This document shows, one piece after another, positions 1 to 5,820 of a DNA stretch of 6,644 bases. How positions within the stretch are numbered: position 1 is the first letter of the stretch; each line of letters begins with the position of its first letter. The notes below the pieces were generated by a model that was not told the DNA's origin, did no database searches, and was given only the letters and a program-made list of their open reading frames with translations. The stretch covers positions 6,392 to 13,035 of the forward strand of contig MFQK01000015.1 in NCBI GenBank assembly GCA_001783035.1, in the 5' to 3' direction. Made by a program: the position numbers and the translations under genes. This DNA is from Candidatus Magasanikbacteria bacterium RIFCSPLOWO2_02_FULL_44_11 (GTDB lineage Bacteria > Patescibacteriota > Patescibacteriia > Magasanikbacterales > GWA2-37-8).

Positions 1-607
1 TAGTCGTAAATTTATTGTAGAGAATTTTTTCATATTTATTGCCCAAAGGCATCAAATGCATGAGTTTTTTTAGCATGCCTTCGCCATCACGCAAGAAAAA
101 GAATAACGTATAAAACATGATTACAAACTGCACGAGAAAAGTAAACGAGTTTTGTGTAAAGTTTTTGATGCTATTAATAAGGAAGGAGATCACATCGTCG
201 CTGGCTTCCTGAAAACGCTGTACTAATATTTCCTGGTTAATATCGAGCCGACTAAAAAGCGGATTATTCTCAAGTGAAGTCACCAGCGCGCGGAGTGAAT
301 CGGCGATCGCATACTTGTTTTCTCTAATGCTGTCGTAGATGTTTACCAATTCCCCAAATACCAGCAAAATCACGATCATGAGCGGGATGATAATAATTAC
401 CATGACCATCATAAGCGTAATCAGCGAGCTCAAATTCGCGTTTTTAAGACGCCCGTGTAAACCTTGGTAAAATGGGTAAAATAATCCGGCGATGACCGCG
501 GCCCAGAAGATCGGATAGGCGAACGGTTTGATCAAGTAAAAAAACAATACGGTGACCGACAAGAGTAGTCCGAGGAAAAGATAATTGCGTAGTTTTACAA
601 AGTCCAT
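1..607 (-). CDS. AI-2E family transporter, N-terminal part (3' end outside window)
   Basis: Reading minus from the ATG at 607 gives 202 uninterrupted codons to the window edge, so the C-terminal part is missing (family members are usually about 330-400 residues). The product is a polytopic inner-membrane protein: hydrophobic segments at about residues 10-28, 30-47 and 61-84, a mainly soluble stretch at about 85-150, then another membrane segment at about 155-172. That layout, and the sequence FFFLRDGEGMLKKLMHLMPL at 169-188, match the conserved 'LLRDGE...L..L.PL' region of PF01594. Family members have been linked to autoinducer-2 export, Na+/H+ antiport or other small-solute export, so the substrate here cannot be named. 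A probable promoter lies just upstream, suggesting expression apart from the flippase. The start follows a 54-bp gap and has no Shine-Dalgarno sequence. The family call is firm; the function is open. Confidence 0.92.
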   Translation of the reverse strand, partial: MDFVKLRNYLFLGLLLSVTVLFFYLIKPFAYPIFWAAVIAGLFYPFYQGLHGRLKNANLSSLITLMMVMVIIIIPLMIVILLVFGELVNIYDSIRENKYAIADSLRALVTSLENNPLFSRLDINQEILVQRFQEASDDVISFLINSIKNFTQNSFTFLVQFVIMFYTLFFFLRDGEGMLKKLMHLMPLGNKYEKILYNKFTT

Positions 608-640
608 AAACGAAATAAGTAATCAAAATACATTTGAAGT

Positions 641-669
641 ATCATAACAAAAGTTGCGGACTTAAGCAA
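641..669 (-). promoter_or_regulatory. Probable sigma70-type promoter for the AI-2E transporter gene
   Basis: On the minus strand there is a -35 TTGCTT (664-669), a 17-bp spacer, and a -10 TATGAT (641-646) extended by TG at 648-649. The predicted start is near 634 (an A), giving a leader of about 27 nt before the ATG at 607. The -35 overlaps the flippase stop codon (662-664). The architecture is nearly the same as that of the promoter at 2937-2965, which raises confidence in both. No Shine-Dalgarno sequence is seen in the leader. Confidence 0.6.
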
Positions 670-2080
670 TTTTTGGCCCCTTGAGCACGTCACGCACGCG
701 CTCCCAGGTCATGACGCGCAGGCCCATAATAAGGACGGCGTACGTTATAATGCCGAGTACAATTGCCACCAGAAGCGGGAGCGACGTGGTAAGATAAAGG
801 ACCGCACCCATAATGGCGCTGGCGAGAACTATTTTGAAAAATGCCACGAACGAAGGAATAGTCTTAGCGTAGCGTAACGTCACGATTGTAATAAGGGTGC
901 CCGCGTACAATTCTGAAAAAATCATGATAATAGCCGCACCACGCCAGCCATAGTGCGGAATAACGTATAAAAAGGCCAAAAAACTAATGAAGGCATCAGA
1001 AATATAAATCCAAAGTACCGAACGTTGCCGATTAATGGTAAGCGCCACGTGACCAAAGGTCATGCCAAAAGTGACACCAAACAAAGCGATACCGATAATC
1101 GCGAGCATGTCCCCCGAAGCGGTAAAGTTTGTTCCCGCCACAAGAATCATGAGCGGTCTGGCCAGCACAATAAGACCGACGATTAAAGGCACCAGCAGCA
1201 CTGACATCAAATTCAAACTTAATTGTAAACGTTCCTTAAAATCATTTTTTAATTGTCGCGCCCAGGCAAAGGTCAAAAGCGGCATAAGTATTCCCATAAT
1301 AAGCGCAGCCATTTGGACCACAATATCATAGACACGAATGGCCGCCCCAAACAGGCCGACTTCAGTTTGTGAGATATAAAACGGCAAAATAATCCGTCCG
1401 GCTTGGAAATAAAGGCTATTAAATATAACCGCTGTCGCCACCGGCCACATTTTAGCCAGGATAGCAGCGCTAATAGCGCGATCGGTGCTCCAATGAATTG
1501 TCGGGGCATAAAGCCAATAATAGACTGTCGATAACAAAGAGGCGATAGACACCGCTCCCATCATCCACAAAAACCCATTATGTCCCGCCGCGACCAAAGC
1601 AACGCCTGTCACCAGGGCAACGCGGCTGGCGATTTCACCCATTACGGCAACTCCGATACGCAGCTGCTCCCGATAAAGCCCGACAAAAACTTGATTAAGT
1701 GATTGGAAAAAAAATGACGCCGACATGATTGCCACCGCCCATTTAATTTCAGATTGAAAAGGAAAAAAAAGAAAAACTAGAGGGCCCAATACTTGAAAAA
1801 TAAAAGCGGTTATTCCCCGCCAGGTAAATATAGTATTAAAAAGTCTGGAGCGTTCAAACTGTCCCTCGGACAGCATGTTTGAAGTAGTCAGCACAAAGCC
1901 AAAATCGCTCAAGACCCCGACAAATTGTAAAAAACTACTGGCCGTAATGTACCAACCAAACTGCTCGGTCCCCAAAGTGCGCGTCAAAAGGGCGATGGCG
2001 ACAAAACCCAACAGAGTACTGATAGCTTTACCGACAATCTGGATAATCGTGCCTTGAGCGACCGCGCGGTGGAGAGACAT
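662..2080 (-). CDS. Polysaccharide/lipid-linked oligosaccharide flippase (Wzx-like, MOP superfamily)
   Basis: The product is a 472-residue, highly hydrophobic protein with roughly 12-14 predicted membrane segments, the usual size and layout for Wzx/RfbX-type flippases (PF01943/PF13440). These proteins move undecaprenyl-linked sugar repeat units across the cytoplasmic membrane. The N-terminus carries the family pattern: a charged amphipathic start, a first helix with the K18 region, then LLTRTLGTEQFGWY at 31-44 and a 'SDFGF' turn at 58-62. The mid-protein VGLFGAAIRVYDIVVQ at 241-256 matches the conserved 'vGlysaA.r' segment at the seventh helix region. The start ATG at 2080 is 18 bp after the PH-domain gene; the leader is pyrimidine-rich with no Shine-Dalgarno. 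No glycosyltransferases are in the window, so the sugar cargo is unknown. A MurJ-type lipid II flippase is possible but less likely, since I do not recognise MurJ motifs. Confidence 0.85.
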   Translation of the reverse strand: MSLHRAVAQGTIIQIVGKAISTLLGFVAIALLTRTLGTEQFGWYITASSFLQFVGVLSDFGFVLTTSNMLSEGQFERSRLFNTIFTWRGITAFIFQVLGPLVFLFFPFQSEIKWAVAIMSASFFFQSLNQVFVGLYREQLRIGVAVMGEIASRVALVTGVALVAAGHNGFLWMMGAVSIASLLSTVYYWLYAPTIHWSTDRAISAAILAKMWPVATAVIFNSLYFQAGRIILPFYISQTEVGLFGAAIRVYDIVVQMAALIMGILMPLLTFAWARQLKNDFKERLQLSLNLMSVLLVPLIVGLIVLARPLMILVAGTNFTASGDMLAIIGIALFGVTFGMTFGHVALTINRQRSVLWIYISDAFISFLAFLYVIPHYGWRGAAIIMIFSELYAGTLITIVTLRYAKTIPSFVAFFKIVLASAIMGAVLYLTTSLPLLVAIVLGIITYAVLIMGLRVMTWERVRDVLKGPKIA

Positions 2081-2106
2081 AAAGGAAAAGAAACCGCCTT
2101 AGGCGG
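2081..2106 (-). terminator. Possible weak intrinsic terminator at the stop codon of the PH-domain gene
   Basis: The perfect palindrome CCGCCTTAGGCGG (2094-2106) contains the stop codon of the PH-domain gene in its centre. In minus-strand RNA it forms a 5-bp all-GC stem with a UAA loop, followed by a T-rich tract (2081-2093, 9 of 13 T). The stem is short and the tract is interrupted by C and G, so termination would be partial at best. It lies directly before the flippase start, so it could instead shape translation initiation there. Confidence 0.35.
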
Positions 2107-2650
2107 CAGCTTTGGTTTGGTGGTGGTATTTACGGTCTTCATCCACCAAGGTCAGGAGCGCCTGGCGTAGTTTTTCCGGGTAAGGAATTTGGCGAATTAT
2201 AAATTTATCAACCGCGCCAGCTGTCTGGATGTGTAAAGTTCCATAATTGAATAATGAAGCAAAAAAACCATGCACTTCGGAGGTAACATCCTGGACATTG
2301 CAAAGGTCGAGCTCGGCGATAGTCCTGGAAAACAAGCCGTGCTGTTCAATATGCAAGAGCCGATCATTTGTGATTATAAGCAGATCCAGGTAAAAAGTGA
2401 CAAAATAGGTGAAGAAAAATAAGCCGATTGACAGGTAATACATGCTGCTAAACAATAGCAACGTGGCATTAAATTGTGAACTTATCGCCATATCCGTCCA
2501 GACCGAAATTAAGAGCATTCGGACAGCCACAGGTACTACCATGAGAATCAGAAAAAACAGTAATGCGGGTATAAATGTAACGGTATGCTTGCGTATCTGA
2601 AATTCAATCCGTTCGTAAGACTTCTGATGTATAAAATTTCTTAAGTCCAT
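2099..2650 (-). CDS. Membrane protein with bacterial PH domain (DUF304/YdbS-like)
   Basis: The product has 183 residues. Two hydrophobic helices (about 25-50 and 65-93) are followed by a cytoplasmic domain of about 90 residues. That domain begins with the typical strand 'LIITNDRLLHIEQHGLFSRT' (91-110), continues with 'IAELDLCNVQDVTSEVHGFF' (111-130) and 'NYGTLHIQTAG' (135-145), and ends in a helix (about 157-170). This is the bPH2 pattern (PF03703), in which 'T..RL....G...R....ip...I..V......F..LFnyGtv.i.tag' recurs. Proteins of this class are membrane-anchored and their ligands are mostly unknown; some are linked to envelope stress. The C-terminal tail (DRKYHHQTKAAA) is polar. The ATG is 3 bp after the stop of the small membrane-protein gene, so the two are almost certainly co-transcribed. 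The family call is good; the role is unknown. Confidence 0.82.
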   Translation of the reverse strand: MDLRNFIHQKSYERIEFQIRKHTVTFIPALLFFLILMVVPVAVRMLLISVWTDMAISSQFNATLLLFSSMYYLSIGLFFFTYFVTFYLDLLIITNDRLLHIEQHGLFSRTIAELDLCNVQDVTSEVHGFFASLFNYGTLHIQTAGAVDKFIIRQIPYPEKLRQALLTLVDEDRKYHHQTKAAA

Positions 2651-2653
2651 ATA

Positions 2654-2926
2654 TTAAAAGGCGAAACCAATCGAGTAAATCGGGGTCAGCCAGGAAATGC
2701 TCCAGACGACCAAAGGCTGTTGCCAATCGACATCACCGATCAATATCCACGTAGCGACAGTAATAAAAATTGAAAAAATAAAGTAAAGAAGTATGACGGC
2801 TATGCTTATGCGATTGACCGTGCCGGTGGAAATTAAATGGCCGACATTTACAAAACTAAAAACCACAAACCCCAGCATAAAAAAGAGGTAGATAAAGAGA
2901 AGCGCTCCAAAAGGGATGGTGATCAT
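2654..2926 (-). CDS. Small membrane protein of unknown function, partner of the PH-domain gene
   Basis: I do not recognise this family. From the ATG at 2926 the product has 90 residues and is almost entirely hydrophobic, with membrane segments at about residues 5-27 and 40-63 and a third weaker one at about 70-86; the loop after the first contains NVGHLISTGTVN. No catalytic motif is visible. The reading frame is open up to a TTG at 2965 (103 residues), but that TTG lies inside the -35 hexamer of a good promoter whose predicted start is near 2930, so the ATG at 2926 is preferred and the mRNA would be almost leaderless. The stop is 3 bp from the start of the PH-domain gene, which suggests a two-component membrane complex or at least coupled translation. 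The two-helix layout and downstream partner resemble small hydrophobic proteins often seen in Patescibacteria, but that is inference. Confidence 0.65.
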   Translation of the reverse strand: MITIPFGALLFIYLFFMLGFVVFSFVNVGHLISTGTVNRISIAVILLYFIFSIFITVATWILIGDVDWQQPLVVWSISWLTPIYSIGFAF

Positions 2927-2936
2927 ATACGCTCGT

Positions 2937-2965
2937 ATTGTAGCAAAATGTTCGGCTGCAAGCAA
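2937..2965 (-). promoter_or_regulatory. Strong-looking extended -10 promoter for the small membrane protein/PH-domain pair
   Basis: On the minus strand there is a -35 TTGCTT (2960-2965), a 17-bp spacer, and a -10 TACAAT (2937-2942, 5 of 6 to consensus) with an upstream TG at 2944-2945. The predicted transcription start is near 2930, only about 4 nt before the ATG at 2926. The 5-bp inverted repeat CTGCA/TGCAG (2956-2960 and 2968-2972) spans the -35 and could be an operator, although repeats this short are common by chance. Confidence 0.65.
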
Positions 2966-2971
2966 CGTGCA

Positions 2972-2993
2972 GTCAAATTCATGTCAAATTCAA
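2972..2993. repeat. 10-bp direct repeat with 11-bp period upstream of the promoter
   Basis: GTCAAATTCA occurs at 2972-2981 and again at 2983-2992, a perfect 10-bp repeat with one base between the copies; the 11-mers match at 10 of 11. It lies about -42 to -63 relative to the predicted start near 2930 and covers the last codons and stop of the VKOR gene. Read on the minus strand it is TTGACA-N5-TTGACT. The one-helical-turn period and the position just upstream of a -35 are what tandem activator sites of the OmpR/PhoB class look like. That reading is inference. Confidence 0.5.
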
Positions 2994-3457
2994 ACTTTCG
3001 GGAGCGAGCGGTATATGAGCATGCCGACAACAAACAAGAGTGTGGAAGTTATGAGCGACACGATACAAAATTGGCACCAGGCTTCGATAACCACCAGCTG
3101 CAAGAAAAAAAAGTAACCTGAAGCGATAAGACCGATCGTCGTTCCGAGTGAAACCGTACGCAATATATTTAATTTTGCCGTATCTAAGAAGGCGACTAAT
3201 CCGACAAAGATGGCCAGATAATACAAAGCTCCAAACAGAGCCACCGGAACGCTAAAAATCGCGGCATAGCTGCTAAGTAAAACTTTTTCGCAGCCGTGAA
3301 CTACGGAACAGGTGGGCAAAACTCCTTGGAAATATGTTATAGTTAGATATGTAGCGTCAAGAAAACCGATCAAACTGATTAAGATCCCGAGAAAAATTAA
3401 AATCTTATTGACCGATGGCTTGTTTAATGATCCGCTCAAGGTCATCATAAGAAGCAT
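2990..3457 (-). CDS. Vitamin K epoxide reductase (VKOR) family protein, single-domain
   Basis: The product has 155 residues and is an integral membrane protein with four predicted helices (about 19-41, 66-91, 102-123, 132-150). It has the two cysteine pairs of the family: loop cysteines C50 and C56 (LPTCSVVHGC) and the active-site CxxC C128-C131 (WCQFC) at the start of the last helix. Bacterial VKOR reoxidises DsbA-like proteins and hands the electrons to quinone, doing the job of DsbB. No thioredoxin domain is fused, unlike many bacterial VKORs, but two separate thioredoxin-fold partners are encoded immediately upstream. The ATG at 3457 lies 53 bp inside the preceding dsbA-like gene, with a weak GGTGA 3 nt before it; the ATGs at 3448 and 3445 or the TTG at 3439 are alternatives. 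The family call is firm and the exact start uncertain. An 8-T run near codons 116-118 is a possible slippage site. Confidence 0.92.
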   Translation of the reverse strand: MLLMMTLSGSLNKPSVNKILIFLGILISLIGFLDATYLTITYFQGVLPTCSVVHGCEKVLLSSYAAIFSVPVALFGALYYLAIFVGLVAFLDTAKLNILRTVSLGTTIGLIASGYFFFLQLVVIEAWCQFCIVSLITSTLLFVVGMLIYRSLPKV

Positions 3458-4046
3458 AATTCACCAGCTGTCCGTTAAGGTAAAAACTTGGCGTGGCCGC
3501 GACAGACGCTCGCTCGCCGGTTAAACTGTCTCGCTCGACCTTGTTTTTAACAACATCCGATTGCCGGTCATTTATAAATTGATCCATGTTTAATTTTAAT
3601 TGCGTGGCGTAATTATCGAACAGAACATTCGGGTCGCTTAAGCCGCTCCAACTAAATTGGTTAGCATAGAGCAGATCGTGCATCTCCCAAAATTTACCCT
3701 GTTTACCGGCGGCCTCGGCGGCGAAAGCAGCTTCCGCGGCATTTGGGTGGATTGATTTTAACGGAAAATGACGAAAGACAAGGCGCAGTTGGTTGTCGTA
3801 AGTTTTTTCGAGCGCATTAACAAAAGGCGCGGCGGATGCACATCCCGGGCACTGGAAGTCTCCATACTCGATTAAAGTATTTTTAGCCATCAAATTGCCT
3901 TTAACCCAATCGGAAGAATCTACCGGGTCTTGGATGGTACCGGTAGGGAGTTGGGATTGGACCGCCCCTAGTTTGGCAAGCCCATATACCATAAGAAATA
4001 GGCCTCCGATAACTGCTGTCCAAATACCAACACGTTTAAGATCCAT
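3405..4046 (-). CDS. DsbA-like thiol oxidoreductase, membrane-anchored (CPGC)
   Basis: The product has 213 residues. A single hydrophobic segment at about 8-28 acts as signal anchor, and the rest should lie outside the cytoplasmic membrane. The Thioredoxin_4 (PF13462) domain starts near residue 45: strand NTLIEYGDFQCPGC with the redox pair C67-C70, the 'RHFPL' segment (92-96), the helical insert with GKFWEMHDLLYANQ (117-130), and the cis-proline loop 'ATPSFYLNG' (T185-P186). This is the BdbD/DsbA-like layout of Gram-positives and CPR. It should form disulfides in exported proteins and be reoxidised by the VKOR encoded next. Unlike its neighbour it has no second cysteine pair. The ATG follows the stop of the preceding paralogue by 2 bp, and its last 17 codons overlap the VKOR start, so translational coupling is likely. 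A reductase or isomerase role cannot be excluded. Confidence 0.9.
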   Translation of the reverse strand: MDLKRVGIWTAVIGGLFLMVYGLAKLGAVQSQLPTGTIQDPVDSSDWVKGNLMAKNTLIEYGDFQCPGCASAAPFVNALEKTYDNQLRLVFRHFPLKSIHPNAAEAAFAAEAAGKQGKFWEMHDLLYANQFSWSGLSDPNVLFDNYATQLKLNMDQFINDRQSDVVKNKVERDSLTGERASVAATPSFYLNGQLVNYASYDDLERIIKQAIGQ

Positions 4047-4048
4047 AT

Positions 4049-4663
4049 TTATTTAAGTTTGCCGTCGATAATGTTTTTGAATGATTCATAAGGCTGCGCG
4101 CCACTCACCAGCTCGCCGTTTACGAATGTACCGGGAGTGCCTTGAACGCCAGCCCGCTGGCCTGCTTGAAGTTGAGCGTTAATTTTAGCCACGTACTTCC
4201 CCGAGTTTAGACAACTGTTAAAACGGGTCATGTTCAGTCTTAGAGTTTCCGCCAGGCTCTGGAACAATGCCGGGCTTAAGTTGGCTTGGTTAGCGAATAA
4301 GCCGTCATGGTATTCCCAAAACTTACCTTGCTCGGCCGCACATTCCGAGGCTTCGGCCGACGGTTGGGCCATGGGGTGGAAACTCAAAGGATAATGTCGA
4401 TACTCGAGGCTGATTTTGTCGCCATATTCTGCCAGGAGCTGTTGCAGTGTTGGTTCCAACGATTGGCAATAAGGACATTGGAAATCTGAATATTCAACCA
4501 GCGTAACCGTGGCATTTTTTCCTCCACGGATATGCTTGTCCGGAGCATCACCGCCAAAACTATTTTTCGCCAACACCACGCCGCCGATCAAGAGACCGAG
4601 AATAAGCGGAACCGAGAGGCCGCCGAGAAACAAATGTTTAGCGCTATAATTTTGTATGTTCAT
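4049..4663 (-). CDS. DsbA-like thiol oxidoreductase, membrane-anchored (CPYC, extra cysteine pair)
   Basis: The product has 204 residues, with a positively charged N-terminus and a hydrophobic signal anchor at about 11-32. The thioredoxin-fold domain follows: strand ATVTLVEYSDFQCPYC with the redox pair C63-C66, 'YRHYPLSFHP' (88-97), the helical insert ending EQGKFWEYHDGLFANQ (111-126), and the cis-proline loop 'GTPGTFVNG' (T176-P177). C108 and C151 make a second pair in the insert, as in many Thioredoxin_4 proteins where they probably form a structural disulfide. The protein should oxidise extracytoplasmic cysteines and be recycled by VKOR. It is the first gene of the folding cassette, 19 bp after the recA stop in an AT-rich gap with no Shine-Dalgarno, so it is likely read from the recA transcript or from a weak promoter I cannot resolve. 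It shares only partial similarity with its downstream paralogue. Confidence 0.9.
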   Translation of the reverse strand: MNIQNYSAKHLFLGGLSVPLILGLLIGGVVLAKNSFGGDAPDKHIRGGKNATVTLVEYSDFQCPYCQSLEPTLQQLLAEYGDKISLEYRHYPLSFHPMAQPSAEASECAAEQGKFWEYHDGLFANQANLSPALFQSLAETLRLNMTRFNSCLNSGKYVAKINAQLQAGQRAGVQGTPGTFVNGELVSGAQPYESFKNIIDGKLK

Positions 4664-4682
4664 AATATGCGTTAAAATAAAA

Positions 4683-5753
4683 TTACTCTAGAACCGGGGC
4701 CTCACCCGTATCGGCCGGCGGTTCTTCTTCGGGAGGTAAATCTCCCTTTTCAACCACCTCCATAACTTGTTTTTGGATCTTGGTGAGGGTTTTAGGGTTT
4801 TCTTTCAAGTAGCGTTTAGCAGCTTCTCGTCCGACACCCAACTTTTCTTCACCGTATAAATAAGAGTTGCCTTTCTTGTCGACAACGCGATAGACCGTCG
4901 CCGTATCGAGAACATCACCAGCCACGGAAATACCCTCATTATACATGATGTCGAATTCACAGGTGCGGAAAGGGGCGGCAACTTTATTTTTTACTATTTT
5001 TATTTTAACGCGATTGCCGATAATTTTATCGCCTTGTTTAATTTGCGCCGCTCGACGAATTTCAATGCGGACCGACGAGTAGAATTTCAAAGCCACACCA
5101 CCAGTCGTTGTTTCGGGGTTGCCAAAGACAATTCCAATCTTCAATCGAGTCTGGTTGATGAAAATAACGATTGTTTTCGACTTACTGATAATACCGGTGA
5201 GTTTACGCAAAGCCTGGCTCATCAGGCGGGCCTGTAAGCCCATGTGCTGGTCGCCCATTTCGCCTTCGATTTCGGCTTTTGGCACGAGGGCGGAGACCGA
5301 GTCGATGACGACCACATCAATAGCGTTTGATCGAACCAGCGTTTCTACGATTTCCAGAGCTTGTTCGCCGGTATCCGGTTGTGAGATTAACAGCTCATCG
5401 ATACGGACGCCGATTTTTTTGGCATAATCTGGGTCAAGCGCGTGTTCCGCATCGACATAGGCGGCAATACCGCCAAGTTTTTGCACCTCGGCGACAATGT
5501 GTTGGGCCAAGGTCGTCTTACCGCTCGCCTCCGGACCATAGATTTCGATCACGCGGCCGCGTGGCACGCCACCAACACCAAGCGCGATATCGACGGATAA
5601 GCTGCCAGTCGAAACAGCATCGACTTGCATTGCTTTGGCTTCACCGAATTTCATGATCGCACCATCTCCGAAGCGGCTCTTGATTTGGTCAATCGCGCTT
5701 TCGGCAGCTTTCAGCCGGTGTTGTACTTCCTCGCTAATCTGTGTTTTGGCCAT
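4683..5753 (-). CDS. recA: Recombinase RecA
   Basis: The product has 356 residues, normal length, and all key parts are present. The Walker A is GPEASGKT at 73-80, the catalytic Glu is in 'DAEHALDP' (E103), Walker B is VVVID at 147-151, loop L1 lies around [10 protein letters not shown] (163-172), the allosteric 'FINQTR' has Q201, and loop L2 begins at [10 protein letters not shown] (210-219). The C-terminal domain carries [13 protein letters not shown] (301-313) and ends in an acidic, proline-rich tail (about 336-356) that in RecA proteins tunes DNA binding. It polymerises on single-stranded DNA for strand exchange and promotes repair. The ATG at 5753 gives the usual 'MAKT..' N-terminus. A promoter candidate lies in the 67-bp gap upstream. 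No LexA-like box is seen, so SOS control is not supported by sequence. Confidence 0.98.
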   Translation of the reverse strand: MAKTQISEEVQHRLKAAESAIDQIKSRFGDGAIMKFGEAKAMQVDAVSTGSLSVDIALGVGGVPRGRVIEIYGPEASGKTTLAQHIVAEVQKLGGIAAYVDAEHALDPDYAKKIGVRIDELLISQPDTGEQALEIVETLVRSNAIDVVVIDSVSALVPKAEIEGEMGDQHMGLQARLMSQALRKLTGIISKSKTIVIFINQTRLKIGIVFGNPETTTGGVALKFYSSVRIEIRRAAQIKQGDKIIGNRVKIKIVKNKVAAPFRTCEFDIMYNEGISVAGDVLDTATVYRVVDKKGNSYLYGEEKLGVGREAAKRYLKENPKTLTKIQKQVMEVVEKGDLPPEEEPPADTGEAPVLE

Positions 5754-5775
5754 ACAGTATGTTTAGGCAATTAAT

Positions 5776-5784
5776 AATATATCA
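5776..5784 (-). promoter_or_regulatory. Possible extended -10 promoter for recA
   Basis: The minus-strand sequence TGATATATT gives a -10 TATATT (5776-5781) with the TG extension at 5783-5784. The predicted start is near 5769, leaving a leader of about 16 nt before the ATG at 5753. No good -35 exists at 16-18 bp spacing. A 5-bp inverted repeat, TTATC-N8-GATAA (5790-5807), sits over the -35 region and may be chance. The leader has no Shine-Dalgarno sequence. Confidence 0.4.
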
Positions 5785-5820
5785 TTTTCTTATCACATCC
5801 GAGATAAAGGAAACGTAAAG

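Noticed and set aside
1062..1331. Open plus-strand frame opposite the flippase gene
   Set aside because: It lies wholly within a convincing flippase gene, has no recognisable domain and an unlikely composition; it is a shadow of the real gene.
2966..2991. TTGACA and TTGACT as -35 elements of further promoters
   Set aside because: No acceptable -10 lies 16-18 bp downstream of either; they are better explained as the two copies of the direct repeat.
3109..3116. Runs of eight A/T (also in the flippase and RodZ-like genes) as programmed frameshift sites
   Set aside because: The frames are intact and complete on both sides, and such runs are expected where Phe or Lys codons cluster in AT-rich membrane-protein genes.
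2837..3121. Plus-strand frame of 94 codons crossing the intergenic region at 2927-2989
   Set aside because: It is very lysine-rich, has no domain, crosses two genes on the other strand and runs through the promoter and direct repeat; coding is unlikely.
4664..4720. Possible terminator or promoter between recA and the first dsbA-like gene
   Set aside because: CGGG-N6-CCCG gives only a 4-bp stem inside the recA end, and the AT-rich gap has no -10 with a supporting -35 or TG extension. Read-through from recA is simpler.
5327..5656. Plus-strand frame of 109 codons opposite recA, rich in arginine and histidine
   Set aside because: It is antisense to the conserved Walker A to Walker B part of recA; the composition is what the reverse strand of a conserved gene yields.
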